DNA of 64,000 bases from Psychrobacter sp. LV10R520-6. Lineage in GTDB: Bacteria; Pseudomonadota; Gammaproteobacteria; Pseudomonadales; Moraxellaceae. The position numbers and the translations under genes were made by a program. Location of the stretch: NCBI RefSeq assembly GCF_900182925.1, contig NZ_LT900024.1, positions 2,666,001-2,730,000 on the forward strand, in the 5' to 3' direction. The notes beneath the pieces are model-generated. The model ran no database searches. It had not been told where the DNA came from and saw only the letters and a list, made by a program, of their open reading frames with translations. How positions within the stretch are numbered: position 1 is the first letter of the stretch; the number at the start of each line of letters is the position of its first letter. This document shows, piece after piece, positions 17,211 to 27,214 of this stretch.

Positions 17211-18748
17211 ACCTCAATCTCCGCAATGATGGTATCAACATCAGCACGCAGCTGATCAATCTTGTCAACGGTATTTTTTAGCTCAGCATTGAGGGTAGTG
17301 ATATCGATAACTTTACGCGTGTCTTCCGCTTCCACGTAGGCGCTGACTGACAGATTATAATCATTAGTCGCAATCACACTATTGTCGATACTAGCGGCTA
17401 AGTAATCGCTGTCTGACCTACTATCGAATAGCTGCATAATCTGTTCAATATTTGCCTCAGTAAGGACGTTGGTATTGGCCTCCGTCTTGAACAACTTACT
17501 TGCATTAATAAACTGAGTCTTACTATCCGTTTTGTGTTTGGATAGTACTAAAATATTGACCGAGATAGTTGTACCAAAGAATAGATTGGCTGGAAGAGAA
17601 ATCACTGTTTCTACGTAGTTGTTGTCTATTAAATATTGGCGGATTTTTTGTTCAGCGCCACCACGATAGAAGATACCAGGGAAGCAGACAATCGCTGCAC
17701 GCCCTTTACTGGACAAGTAATTCAATGCATGGAGCACAAACGCAAAATCGGCTTTAGACTTGGGTGCTAATACGCCAGCAGGCGCAAAACGTTCATCATT
17801 AATCAGGGTTGGGTCGTCGCTGCCTATCCATTTCACTGAATAAGGAGGGTTTGAGACAATGGCATCAAAAGGTTTATCGTCACCAAAATGTGGATTTAAC
17901 AACGTATTGCCCAGCACGATATTAAACTTGTCGTAGTTGATGTTATGTAAAAACATATTCATACGCGCAAGGTTATAGGTGGTGTGGTTGATCTCCTGAC
18001 CAAAAAAGCCTTCTTCGATGATATGGTTATCAAAATGCTTCTTAGCTTGCAGTAACAGTGAGCCTGACCCTGCCGCTGGATCATAAATCTTATTGACGGT
18101 TTCCTGCTTATGCATAGCAATTTGTGCAATCAGCCTAGAGACGCTTTGTGGGGTAAAGAACTCGCCCCCTGACTTACCAGCATTAGCGGCATAGTTAGAG
18201 ATCAGATACTCATAGGCATCACCAAATAGATCGATTTGGTTATCAGCGAACTGATCTAGTTTAAGACCAGCCACACCTTTAAGCACCGCTGATAAGCGCG
18301 TGTTCTTATCGGCAACTGTATTACCTAAACGGTTACTGGTCGTATCAAAGTCAGCAAACAAGCCTTTTATATCCGGTTCGGATGGATAGCCATTGGCTGA
18401 GCCTTCAATCGCTTTAAATATAGCCGCTAGATCAGTATTGAGATTCTCGTTTCTATGCGCACCTGCGGCAATACTAGCAAACAGTTGGCTTGGATAAATG
18501 AAGTAGCCTTTAGTCTTAATGGCGTCATCTTTAATATCATCAGTAATCACATTGTCAGGAAGCGCGGCATAATTGACGCTATCATCACCGCCTTCAATAT
18601 AAGTGGCAAAGTTCTCACTGATAAAACGATAAAACAAAGTACCTAATACATATTGCTTAAAGTCCCAGCCATCTACTGAACCACGAACCTCATTTGCAAT
18701 TTGCCAAATTTGGCGGTGTAGTTCGGCACGTTGTTGGGTACTTGTCAT
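17207..18748 (-). CDS. hsdM: type I restriction enzyme, methylase subunit (type IC-like)
   Basis: 513 residues. The N terminus ([20 protein letters not shown]) is that of type IC HsdM proteins such as EcoR124I and EcoprrI. The adenine-N6 methylase core has the SAM-binding motif DPAAGSGS (223-230) and catalytic NPPY (300-303). The C-terminal helical part ([20 protein letters not shown]) contacts HsdS. It makes the M2S methylase and anchors HsdR. First gene of the operon; the promoter must lie in the ~30 bp leader or in the disrupted region before it, since an antitoxin remnant and an IS30 element lie just upstream. Confidence 0.95.
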   Translation of the reverse strand: MTSTQQRAELHRQIWQIANEVRGSVDGWDFKQYVLGTLFYRFISENFATYIEGGDDSVNYAALPDNVITDDIKDDAIKTKGYFIYPSQLFASIAAGAHRNENLNTDLAAIFKAIEGSANGYPSEPDIKGLFADFDTTSNRLGNTVADKNTRLSAVLKGVAGLKLDQFADNQIDLFGDAYEYLISNYAANAGKSGGEFFTPQSVSRLIAQIAMHKQETVNKIYDPAAGSGSLLLQAKKHFDNHIIEEGFFGQEINHTTYNLARMNMFLHNINYDKFNIVLGNTLLNPHFGDDKPFDAIVSNPPYSVKWIGSDDPTLINDERFAPAGVLAPKSKADFAFVLHALNYLSSKGRAAIVCFPGIFYRGGAEQKIRQYLIDNNYVETVISLPANLFFGTTISVNILVLSKHKTDSKTQFINASKLFKTEANTNVLTEANIEQIMQLFDSRSDSDYLAASIDNSVIATNDYNLSVSAYVEAEDTRKVIDITTLNAELKNTVDKIDQLRADVDTIIAEIEV

Positions 18749-18810
18749 AATAAAATCCTATAAAAATAAAAGAGAGGCAGGTTAAAAGGTTTATTGGAAT
18801 AATATTTTAT

Positions 18811-18973
18811 TTATCGTTCAATCATTTTTTCATCGATCATCTCAGTCAGTAACTGAGTCACTGTCTTACGACTATCAAGCGCATATTTTTTAGTGCAATG
18901 TACTTTTATTCGTCAATATTGAAGTTCACACGTACCGTTTTTTTTGGTGTATTAGTAACATCTGACAGAGCTA
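18811..18973 (-). pseudogene. remnant of a ribbon-helix-helix (CopG/ParD-like) antitoxin gene
   Basis: In one frame the minus strand reads TPKKTVRVNFNIDE and then stops. In the +1-shifted frame it continues as KVHCTKKYALDSRKTVTQLL and ends EMIDEKMIER at a TAA (18811-18813). Joined, this is the beta strand plus two helices of a ribbon-helix-helix repressor. The N terminus is missing because the IS30-family element begins at 18974. Frameshift and truncation make it a dead gene; no toxin partner is visible. Confidence 0.6.
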
Positions 18974-20021
18974 GATTAACACACCAAGTGCAACGCTAGA
19001 TTCTATTATAGAACACCTGATTAGGCGTTTTGAACGCCAATCGTTTTCTTGGTCTGTCGTTCAACTGATTTTCAATAGCCTGTACTTGCTCATCAGAGAC
19101 TTGTCTAAAGTCACAGCCTTTAGGCAGGTACTCCCTAATCAAGCCATTAGTATTCTCGTTTGTTCCTCTTTGCCATGAAGCAAAGGTGTCAGCGAAGTAG
19201 AACATGCTGCAAAGCCTCTCTTTGATCTTTATATGCTCAGCAAACTCTTTGCCATTGTCAGAGGTAATAGTCATAACGTTACGCCTGATGGGTGTCAATA
19301 ACGTTATTATCGCATCAGCTACTAAATCCGCACTCTTTTTAGTCACTCGTTGCATTCTAAGCAACCCTGTTCTGCGTTCTACTATAGTCACAATGGCTTG
19401 CTTATGGTGTTGCCCAATAATAGTGTCTGCTTCTGAGTCGCCAATACGTGACCTGTCCTCTACTACAGAGGGACGCTTATGGATTGAGACTCTGTCATTG
19501 ATGCGCCCGCGAGTCTCGCTTGTGAGCCTTTGTCGATAAGGCTTGGCTTTGCGCCTAAGATACTGCCATAAGGTGCCACCTTGTTTCTTATCGCTCCATA
19601 GATAGCGGTAGATACTGGTATGGCTGATACCACCGTGAACGCCTGCAATCTGTTCAGGACTCCAACGCTCTTTGAGTTTGGCTTTGACCCAGTCCCAAAC
19701 GTCTATAGCAATTGTGAGGGCATTGTTTGCCCGACGTGCTGAGGCTTGTTTGTCTGCAAACTGTGGACGGTAACCACGCTGACTTTCATTGCGACTAAGC
19801 TCTCTTGATATAGTGCTTGGGCTTCTGTTTAGTTGGTCTGCTATAAATTTAATACTCTGTTTTGCCCCTTTAAGGGCAGAAATCTGATATCGTTCACTAA
19901 GGCTTAGTTGTGTATAGTTCATGGTTGCAATCTCACTTTGGCAGTGGATAAAGACTGTGATGCTATCGCATCTAGGTCTTTTTTTCACTTACTGATTGAA
20001 ATTGCACTTCATTTGTTAATC
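18974..20021 (-). mobile_element. IS30-family insertion sequence
   Basis: About 1.05 kb. The ends read GATTAACA...AAGTGCAA inward on both sides (left 18974-, right complement ending 20021), with a TA dinucleotide on each flank consistent with a short target duplication. It contains one transposase gene. Insertion truncated the antitoxin-like gene. Confidence 0.8.
18996..19922 (-). CDS. IS30-family transposase
   Basis: 308 residues from the ATG at 19920-19922 (MNYTQLSLSERYQI, the usual IS30 start); an upstream in-frame ATG at 19988 would add 22 atypical residues. Order: helix-turn-helix (IKFIADQLNRSPSTISRELS), a second basic helical region with RWSPEQIAG, and a DDE catalytic core with Asp in GDSEADTIIG, Asp in TSDNGKEFA and Glu in GTNENTNGLIREY. 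It ends NDRPRKRLAFKTPNQVF, the IS30 signature. It appears intact and probably active. Confidence 0.92.
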   Translation of the reverse strand: MNYTQLSLSERYQISALKGAKQSIKFIADQLNRSPSTISRELSRNESQRGYRPQFADKQASARRANNALTIAIDVWDWVKAKLKERWSPEQIAGVHGGISHTSIYRYLWSDKKQGGTLWQYLRRKAKPYRQRLTSETRGRINDRVSIHKRPSVVEDRSRIGDSEADTIIGQHHKQAIVTIVERRTGLLRMQRVTKKSADLVADAIITLLTPIRRNVMTITSDNGKEFAEHIKIKERLCSMFYFADTFASWQRGTNENTNGLIREYLPKGCDFRQVSDEQVQAIENQLNDRPRKRLAFKTPNQVFYNRI

Positions 20022-20042
20022 TAAGAATTTATATATCTATAT

Positions 20043-21131
20043 TAGGACTTACGCAACCATCAACCCAGGCGAGCGCAACTGCTCGCAGAGGTAGTTATCA
20101 AGTAAGCCATGTTTTAACTGATATACCGTTTTCTTTGTTTGCTTAGCAATACGGGTCAAGCATATCCAAACCAATATAGAACAACAAATATGATTGCGTT
20201 GAATACGTGCTTTGCGACACTGATTAGACTCTATGCCTGTTAACTGTTTAATCTCTCTATGAAACTGCTCAATCTTCCAGCGTATGGCGCACACCTGTTG
20301 TACATCATCACGATTCGTTTGAGTGGTATCGTTGGTCACGACCCAATCCGTGCGGTGAGTACTCACCACGACCCGAAACAGTTGCACTTTATAATCTTTA
20401 GGAAATTTGTTAATTTTAATCAGCTTGCCATTTGCTTGTTCTTGTTCTGCCCATTCAAGATGGCTTACTGCGGTATAAGCTCGCTGTCCTTGTGAATCAT
20501 CAACCAAACGGTTGCTCTTAAGTGGACAGTAAAAGATTTTATCTAGACTATCGATGGTCAGCATGATGTCTTTGGTGGCATACCAGCTGTCCATAAGCAC
20601 GGTTTTAAATAAAAGCTGCTTGTACTCAATACTGTGCTGTAGCATGTCCTTTAAATGGTCAAGCTTACTTTTACCATCAATCGCTTTGTCATAAATACGG
20701 TAATCAATAACCCAATACTGCTGGGTGTGCGGATTAACGTAGATGCAGTTCACAAGGCCAATACCTTTAATCAAGCGCTTGGCGTTACCACTATACTGGC
20801 GATTGACCAGTTCTATCTTGTGACTGTGGTCTTTGTCCAATACAGTATCATCAAAGATGAGGTAACCGTCAGGATGAGCGATAAGGTCTTGTTTGACTTG
20901 CTCCCAGACTAGACGGGGTTTGAGCTTATCGCCTTTCAAATAGCGATTGATACGGTCATGACTGATATTCTCAGGATGATGATCAGCATAATTAGTAATG
21001 GTGTAGTTTATTTGACTCACCATGAGATATTGGCAATAATCTAGTCGGGTTACTTTGGGCTTTTTCATGACTTTATGCTACTACGTTATTCTTGAGGTTA
21101 GCAATACCTATCGGGTTTTGCGTAAGTCCTA
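20043..21131 (-). mobile_element. IS701/IS4-like insertion sequence with TATAT target duplication
   Basis: The inverted ends TAGGACTTACGCAA (20043-) and TTGCGTAAGTCCTA (-21131) match over 14 bp. Both flanks carry TATAT (20038-20042 and 21132-21136), a 5-bp target duplication. Length is about 1.09 kb. End sequences, size and 5-bp duplication resemble the ISAba11 type of Acinetobacter (inferred from memory of that family). Confidence 0.85.
20049..21068 (-). CDS. DDE transposase, IS701/IS4-like (ISAba11 type)
   Basis: 339 residues, apparently intact. The core has the first Asp pair in YLIFDDTVLDKDHSHKIE, a second Asp in VLMDSWYATKDIM and the Y-(2)-R-(3)-E-(6)-K region WKIEQFHREIKQLTGIESNQ. That combination is typical of IS4-clade DDE transposases, including IS701. 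The stop lies only a few bases inside the left end, leaving no room for accessory genes. Confidence 0.88.
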   Translation of the reverse strand: MKKPKVTRLDYCQYLMVSQINYTITNYADHHPENISHDRINRYLKGDKLKPRLVWEQVKQDLIAHPDGYLIFDDTVLDKDHSHKIELVNRQYSGNAKRLIKGIGLVNCIYVNPHTQQYWVIDYRIYDKAIDGKSKLDHLKDMLQHSIEYKQLLFKTVLMDSWYATKDIMLTIDSLDKIFYCPLKSNRLVDDSQGQRAYTAVSHLEWAEQEQANGKLIKINKFPKDYKVQLFRVVVSTHRTDWVVTNDTTQTNRDDVQQVCAIRWKIEQFHREIKQLTGIESNQCRKARIQRNHICCSILVWICLTRIAKQTKKTVYQLKHGLLDNYLCEQLRSPGLMVA

Positions 21132-21349
21132 TATATCTATATCTATATCAAAGTATAACGGTATACGCGAAATAACTTGAGTTGACTAAATAATTAGCTG
21201 GTAAAGTCATTTAAAATAGTTATATTATGAGTGTGTACTTGTACACTACTAGCAATAAAAAAGGAATTTATTGACCTTCTAAAGCTTGATGGATGAGTTT
21301 TTTTGTCATAGCTTTAAGTAACTACAATCAACCATGGATGGTGAAAGTT

Positions 21350-23370
21350 ATGACTATAAAAGTTCTAAATCGATGTACGCCAACATTGACCTTACTGACG
21401 ATGGCAATGTTGCTGTGACTATCCGGTTGTTCGGATAGTAATAATAATGTCTTCGACAGTGACGATAACATCACACCTGATACTGAATATGCAGCAGATA
21501 TTCAGTGCACTAAATTTGGCATACCACATATTACAGCTAGGAATTATAAAGGCTTGGGCTACGGTGTGGGCTATGTTTTTGCTGAAGACAACATCTGCTC
21601 ACTAGCGCGTGAGCCGGTACTAAAAGTGGTATATTGTACGGCAATCCGCATGAGCCATGGAATGGGGTACAGCGTTTTTACGAGTTCCACTTAACCCTGC
21701 CAGGCGAGCTCGATGTGATGGGTGCCGCCCAACAAGGTCAACCCTTCCCCAATATTGGCTTTAACAAAGACGTTGCTTGGAGCCATACCGTATCGACTGC
21801 CAAGCGCTTTACGCTTTATCAGCTCAGTCTAGTACCTGGCGATCCAATGAAATACAACTATATAAACAGTGCTGGCGTAGAAGAGAAGCGTAAAATCGAA
21901 ACTGTTCCTGTCACTATTCAGCTACCGAACAATGAAACGATGGTTCGAAATATTTATGTCTCACAATATGGACCGATGATAAACGTAAACGCCATTAATG
22001 GTCGCTTACCAGCTTGGGGCACTAGTAATCTAGCCTTTACTATCCGTGATGCTGCCTCTGAGAATCCACGCGCACTCAATCAATGGCGTAGTATGAATAA
22101 AGCCACGAGCGTTGAGGATTTGGTAGATAGAATGCAAGATATAGTTGGTCTGGGCTTTGTCAATACTATCGCTACCGATCGTTATGGTAAGGCACTCTAT
22201 GCCGATATCTCAACCGTGCCTCATGTCACCAAACAGCAGCTAGAAGCTTGTAGTAGTGCTGCATCTGGACCTGTTCTTGGTGCTTTGATTGCGTCAGACT
22301 TACCAGCACTAAACGGTAGTATCGCTGCCTGTGAATGGGGCAACGACGCCGACTCGCCACAAGCAGGTATCTTTGGACGCTCAAACTTACCGTTCTTAAT
22401 TCGTGATGATTATGTTGCCAACTCTAATGACAGTTATTGGCTGAGCAACCTAGAGGAGCCATTGACTGATTTCTCACCGCTACTACGTCGCCGTTTGACA
22501 CCGTTTCTTGGTGCCAATCCTGTCGACGGTGTCCCATTACTGATGCGTTCACGTATGGGACTGACCCAAATAGCGGATCGATTGAGCAATAAGGACAACC
22601 TTGGCGGTAATATATTTAACTTAGACAACATGCAAGAGGTGGTCTATGGTAACCGCAGTTATGTTGCTGAGTTAATACTTGACGATGTATTGACAGATTG
22701 TAGAGCCAATTCTACGCTGCCATTAACCAGTGGTGCTACTATAGATGCTACTCAAGCCTGTAATATCTTAAGCAACTGGGATCGTCGTAACAATCTTGAT
22801 AGCAAAGGCGCTCATGTTTTTAGGGAGTTTTGGCGTAACGTTGATTTTACTGAAACTACAGATAATGCCTTTAGCGTTAAGTTCGATATCAATGATCCAG
22901 TAAATACACCTCGCGGTCTCATCATTAATGATAGTACGCGCAAAGCTCTAGGCGATTCGATTGCTTATTTTAATAGTAAAAAAATTGCACTTGATGCACC
23001 GTTGAGTAGTCTTCAATACGTCATCGATGCGGGTATGAATAATGACAAAATACCTATGCATGGTGGACTTGGCCGCGAAGGTATCTTTAACGTCGCACAA
23101 GGTCCAGATCTCAATGAAGATGGCACTTATAGACCTATCAATGGTGGTCCCACTTATATGCAGTCAGTCACTTTTGATAACAAAGGACCTGTAGTTGAAG
23201 CTCTGTTAGCCTACTCGCAGTCCGCGGATACTACTCGACCTTATCACCGTGACCAAACGCGCCGATACTCGGATAAAGAATGGATTCGCCTGCCCTTTAG
23301 CGCTGGCGAAATTTCTAAGCAAGCCGTTGGTAATAAGATTCAACTAAGAGAAAAATTTCGCCCTGACTAA
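21350..23370 (+). pseudogene. penicillin/AHL-acylase family Ntn hydrolase, decayed
   Basis: The 5' part (ATG 21350) encodes a lipoprotein-like leader, is interrupted by TGA at 21416-21418 (AMLL*LSGCSDS), and continues as CTKFGIPHITARNYKGLGYG and GYVFAEDNICSLA. This is the start of the alpha chain of penicillin-acylase-type enzymes. The frame then changes. From the TTG at 21634 a long frame (578 residues) encodes LYGNPHEPWNG, FYEFHLTLPGELDVMG and the rest of the beta chain. In PvdQ-like acylases the phrase 'LLANPHFPWNG' follows closely after the N-terminal catalytic Ser of the beta chain. Most of the alpha chain, the processing site and that Ser are thus absent. The long frame cannot be an active Ntn hydrolase of the usual type. 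Stop codon, frameshift and internal deletion all support a pseudogene. Confidence 0.8.
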
Positions 23371-23390
23371 AGATTTGGAGTAACTGCACA

Positions 23391-23425
23391 AGCGATCTTA
23401 AGTTTATCTTAGGGTCGCTTTTTTA
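23391..23425 (+). terminator. rho-independent terminator after the acylase remnant
   Basis: An imperfect stem AGCGATCTTAAG...CTTAGGGTCGCT is followed by a run of T. It lies about 20 bp after the stop codon. Confidence 0.6.
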
Positions 23426-23628
23426 TACACAATAGCTTTTACAAGCTTGCATGTCCACTCTAAGAGAACTTATTGACCACCCCACTATAGATAAGGATTT
23501 GTTATACTAAAGATTATCTATTGAGCCACAAATATTGCTAAAAGTATCGTTAGCAAACCAGCTAAAAGTTGTTATTAAATAGTTATCAACTTGATGGGTA
23601 GCCATAGCGCTCATATAAGGAAAACCGT

Positions 23629-25167
23629 ATGTCAGAATCTAACCCTATCCCACAGCAACCTTATAATAATTCAAACGAGCAACCGACCACTGCCCGTCCT
23701 GTTGCTACAGTAAACAACCCTTATGCCAGTCTGCGTGGTACTAGCGGCAGTAAGCAACTGCCAACGTTCGATGGTGCGATTGTTAATAAGTACAATCGTT
23801 CAGGGCCGCGCTATACCTCCTACCCGACCGCTTTAGAATTTTTGCCGATAGCTGACGGTCTGGAGACCAAAATTTTGCAGAATCGGGAAGCGTACGCGCC
23901 ACTATCTTTATATTTTCACATTCCGTTTTGCCGGCATCTTTGCTATTACTGCGCCTGTAATAAAATTATCACTAAAAAAAATAGCGACTCAGGCGATTAT
24001 CTACAATATCTTATCGCTGAGATTAAGCACAAACGCGGCCTATTATCCATACCAAAAGACAGCACCAAACCCCTAGTCAAGCAGCTACATTTAGGCGGTG
24101 GTACGCCAACATTCTTGCGGGATGAAGAGCTGGTGCAGCTTTGGGAGTTTTTACAGACGCAATTTGAATTTTTGCCAGAAGACGAAGGCGATTATTCTAT
24201 TGAAATCGACCCACGCGAGCTTGGCGACGAGACCCTACAGACTCTGCGCAATCTGGGTTTCAACCGTATTAGTTTGGGCGTACAAGATTTAGATGAAGCG
24301 GTACAGATTGCCGTCAACCGAGTACATTCAGCAGAAATGATTGCCAATATCTTAAATGAGGCCCGCGATTTAGGCTTTCATTCTATTAACATTGACCTAA
24401 TTTATGGCTTACCACATCAGACCCCAGCTACTTTAGATAAAACCGTACGCCGTATCATTGAGATGTCACCGGATCGCTTATCGGTATTTAACTACGCGCA
24501 TCTACCCGAGCGCTTTAAAGCCCAACGCCAAATTAAAGATGAAGATTTACCAGATCCAGCAGTGAAGCTTGCTATGTTAGGCAATACCATCAATACTTTA
24601 ACCGAAGCTGGCTATCAATATATCGGTATTGATCACTTCGCCAAACCTGATGATGAGCTGGCAGTGGCACAGCGTGAAGGTAAATTACATCGTAACTTTC
24701 AAGGTTATACCATCATGGGTGACTGCGATTTATTAGGGTTTGGGGTCTCAGCAATCAGCCAAATTACCAACACTAATAGCAGCTATATTTTGCAGAATGA
24801 CACTGATTTGCAAGTCTATCAGGACAATATTAATGCTTTGCATAATAATCCTACTGTCATGCCAGCGGTAAAAGTTATAAAAACTTCTATTAAAGACCGC
24901 TTACGTGAATATGTAATCATGAATTTATTGTGTCATGATTATATTGATTTTAAAGACGTCAATCAAAAATTCGGTATCGATGCCGTTACTTACTTTATTA
25001 ATGAAATTCAACAGCTGGGTGAGATGCAAAAAGATAAGCTGGTTGATATGGATATAGCTGGTATTCGCATTTTACCCAAAGGTCGCCTACTAGGGCGTAA
25101 CGTGGCAATGGTATTCGATGAGTATCTTGAGAAGAAACACAAAAATCGATTTTCTAAAGTTATTTAG
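23629..25167 (+). CDS. hemN: oxygen-independent coproporphyrinogen III dehydrogenase
   Basis: 512 residues, longer than E. coli HemN because of an N-terminal ~50-residue Pro/Asn-rich extension. Radical-SAM enzyme that decarboxylates coproporphyrinogen III to protoporphyrinogen IX in anaerobic haem synthesis. The [4Fe-4S] motif is Cys101-x3-Cys105-x2-Cys108 with the extra Cys110 typical of HemN (FHIPFCRHLCYYCACNKI). It is preceded by the HemN signature NKYNRSGPRYTSYPT. SAM-binding GGGTPTF and the C-terminal HemN domain (REYVIMNLLCHD) are present. AAGGAAAACCGT precedes the ATG. Monocistronic, with its own terminator. Confidence 0.95.
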   Translation: MSESNPIPQQPYNNSNEQPTTARPVATVNNPYASLRGTSGSKQLPTFDGAIVNKYNRSGPRYTSYPTALEFLPIADGLETKILQNREAYAPLSLYFHIPFCRHLCYYCACNKIITKKNSDSGDYLQYLIAEIKHKRGLLSIPKDSTKPLVKQLHLGGGTPTFLRDEELVQLWEFLQTQFEFLPEDEGDYSIEIDPRELGDETLQTLRNLGFNRISLGVQDLDEAVQIAVNRVHSAEMIANILNEARDLGFHSINIDLIYGLPHQTPATLDKTVRRIIEMSPDRLSVFNYAHLPERFKAQRQIKDEDLPDPAVKLAMLGNTINTLTEAGYQYIGIDHFAKPDDELAVAQREGKLHRNFQGYTIMGDCDLLGFGVSAISQITNTNSSYILQNDTDLQVYQDNINALHNNPTVMPAVKVIKTSIKDRLREYVIMNLLCHDYIDFKDVNQKFGIDAVTYFINEIQQLGEMQKDKLVDMDIAGIRILPKGRLLGRNVAMVFDEYLEKKHKNRFSKVI

Positions 25168-25185
25168 TCCAAATCCACTAGCAAT

Positions 25186-25223
25186 AAAATAGGCGGTTAG
25201 TAATATACTAACCGCCTATTTTT
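25186..25223. terminator. bidirectional rho-independent terminator
   Basis: A strong 15-bp stem AAAATAGGCGGTTAG / CTAACCGCCTATTTT, with T runs on both sides, lies between the convergent hemN and SPFH genes and can serve both. Confidence 0.9.
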
Positions 25224-25276
25224 ATAGACTTACTTTGATGTATTGAGCTCATATAACCAGCTTAAAGCAGCGGCTA

Positions 25277-26158
25277 CTACGCTTTTAATTTATCGCCTAC
25301 CATCCCTTTAACCGTACTTAAGATATCAGCGGGGATGACCACCATTTTCGAGTTATCAGACTCAGCCAAATCTTTAATCGCTTTGATATATTGCTCACCG
25401 AGTAAGTAGATGATCGGCATGTCCTCTTCTCCTACCGCACTGGTAATGAGGCGTATTGACTCCTCTGATCCTTTAGCCAGTACTACTTGCGCTTCAGCAT
25501 CGCGGCGTGAGGCTTCTAGGCGACCATCAGCCTCTAAGATAGCTGCCTGCTTTTGACCATCGGCACGAGTAACCGTAGCACGGCGCTGACGTTCAGCGGC
25601 AGCCTGCTCTTCCATCGCCATTTGCATGGTCGATGACGGATTAATATCTTGAATCTCAACGGTCTTTAGGGTGATACCCCAGTCAGAGATATCTTCTGAG
25701 ATAGCGTGTTTGAGCTTGGTTTTAATTTCATCACGGCTAGACAAAGCACTATCGAGATCCATCTCACCAATGATTGAGCGTAAAGAGGTTTGTACTAGAT
25801 TGAGAATGCCGTATTCATAGTCTTCGATACCATAAACCGCTTTATCAGGACGAACAATATTAATATAGGCAACTGCGTTAGCAATAATGACTACGTTATC
25901 GCGAGTAATGACTTCTTGCGATGGAATGTCCAACACAATATCTTTAGTAGTAACTTTATAAGCAACTTTATCAAGAAAAGGAATAATAAGACTAAACCCT
26001 GGCTCTAAAGTTTGCTCATATTTACCAAGACGCTGAACAATCCATTTATAGCCTTGCGGGACAATACACACGCCTTTAAAAACGGTGAAGACCACTAAGG
26101 CGGCTAATACCAACATAACGATACTAACGCTATTCATGCTGTTAATAATGCTGTTCAT
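25277..26158 (-). CDS. SPFH/stomatin-like membrane protease-associated protein (QmcA type)
   Basis: 293 residues. One N-terminal membrane segment (SIVMLVLAALVVFTVF) is followed by an SPFH/band-7 domain (VPQGYKWIVQRLGKYEQTLE, DIVLDIPSQEVITRDNV) and a coiled coil rich in Ala/Glu/Arg (QAAAERQRRATVTRADGQKQ). It ends VVIPADILSTVKGMVGDKLK. Such proteins form ring assemblies in the inner membrane and are linked to FtsH and membrane quality control. The NfeD-like gene lies 113 bp upstream on the same strand, the usual pairing of qmcA/ybbJ type. Confidence 0.92.
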   Translation of the reverse strand: MNSIINSMNSVSIVMLVLAALVVFTVFKGVCIVPQGYKWIVQRLGKYEQTLEPGFSLIIPFLDKVAYKVTTKDIVLDIPSQEVITRDNVVIIANAVAYINIVRPDKAVYGIEDYEYGILNLVQTSLRSIIGEMDLDSALSSRDEIKTKLKHAISEDISDWGITLKTVEIQDINPSSTMQMAMEEQAAAERQRRATVTRADGQKQAAILEADGRLEASRRDAEAQVVLAKGSEESIRLITSAVGEEDMPIIYLLGEQYIKAIKDLAESDNSKMVVIPADILSTVKGMVGDKLKA

Positions 26159-26271
26159 GACGCTCTCCCTAATCCATTACTATATACGCTGCAGTAGTGT
26201 GGTGTTTGTTGTATATCTATTATTCTAGAATGCGGTAATTCTTTGTTATGTTGAACAAGAGCCTTTATAGC

Positions 26272-26892
26272 TTAGTTGTCAGTAAATTTTTTCTTGAGAC
26301 GAGCCCTATCAAGACCCGTTTTATTCAGACTCAGTTTACTATGCTTAATTTCATGATAATCAACGTCGTTGATTTTAAGTCTATCAATCGAAGGACGGTT
26401 AGCAATGATAGGCGCTGCAATTGGTTTAGTAAGCGCTACAATAAGCTCATTACCGCTGATATCAGTCACTACGACCCGATCACCCACTTCGACCGCCTCA
26501 TCACGCGTACGGCAAGACCATTCATCTGCTCCCACTATCGGTACATTAAAGCGTACGAGTCCAAGCTTATCCGGTTGCGGTTTAACTACAATCATACCAG
26601 TTTCGCCGATTATCACACTGCCACCCAATCCAGCTTTTGTACGGTCTATTGATAATGGCTTAATATATTTAACCCAAGCAAACATAAATAGCACGGATAA
26701 AGCCAACCAAATAATTACTTGTATTACTAAAGAAATAGGCAACAACCAGGATAAAGCAGCAACAATGATGGCAGCAGCACCAAACCAAAGGCTTGCAAAG
26801 GTAGGGATAAATATCTCAACAATCATTAGTAAAAAGCCTAATACTAGCCAGTGCCAGGGTTCAATCATCCAAATAGTCTCAATCATCACCAT
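26272..26892 (-). CDS. NfeD-family membrane protein, partner of the SPFH protein
   Basis: 206 residues. The first ~85 residues hold about three membrane segments (WHWLVLGFLLMIVEIFIPTF, SLWFGAAAIIVAALSWLL, LVIQVIIWLALSVLFMFAW). The soluble C terminus is an OB-fold typical of NfeD (GLGGSVIIGETGMIVVKPQP, GADEWSCRTRDEAVEVGDRV). NfeD proteins work with the adjacent SPFH protein in membrane homeostasis. The first Met is followed by an alternative two codons on (MIETIW); both are possible. A basic tail after residue ~170 (SKLSLNKTGLDRARLKKKF) is an addition without known role. Confidence 0.9.
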   Translation of the reverse strand: MVMIETIWMIEPWHWLVLGFLLMIVEIFIPTFASLWFGAAAIIVAALSWLLPISLVIQVIIWLALSVLFMFAWVKYIKPLSIDRTKAGLGGSVIIGETGMIVVKPQPDKLGLVRFNVPIVGADEWSCRTRDEAVEVGDRVVVTDISGNELIVALTKPIAAPIIANRPSIDRLKINDVDYHEIKHSKLSLNKTGLDRARLKKKFTDN

Positions 26893-27030
26893 ACCCTCCT
26901 TTGCAGTTCTATCTGTTAATATAGCACATTTTGGACCTTAATAATGTCTTAAAAATCAATACGGTATTATCATTTATAGCTAAAGACTACTTAGTTTATA
27001 AAGACAGATTTTTTAAGCACAATTAGGCAC

Positions 27031-27064
27031 AAAAAAAACGACCACATTGAGTGATCGTTTTTTT
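27031..27064 (-). terminator. rho-independent terminator of the outer-membrane barrel gene
   Basis: AACGA-C-CAC / GTG-A-TCGTT stem framed by A and T runs, 150 bp beyond the stop of the barrel gene. Confidence 0.6.
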
Positions 27065-27214
27065 GTTTCTACTGAGTATTTAATATCATTAGGAAGCTAA
27101 TATTATTAAACTATATAGCAATTATAGGAAATATATTATTATATTTATTAAGCTATATTTTTATAGTGCCATTTACCCATTTTACTTAGCTGACATGTAG
27201 TCAAATAAGTAATT

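Noticed and set aside
21232..21249. Palindrome GTGTAC-TT-GTACAC near the IS701-like element
   Set aside because: It resembles the AAGTACAC motif only in part, is short, and no gene is arranged for it to control.
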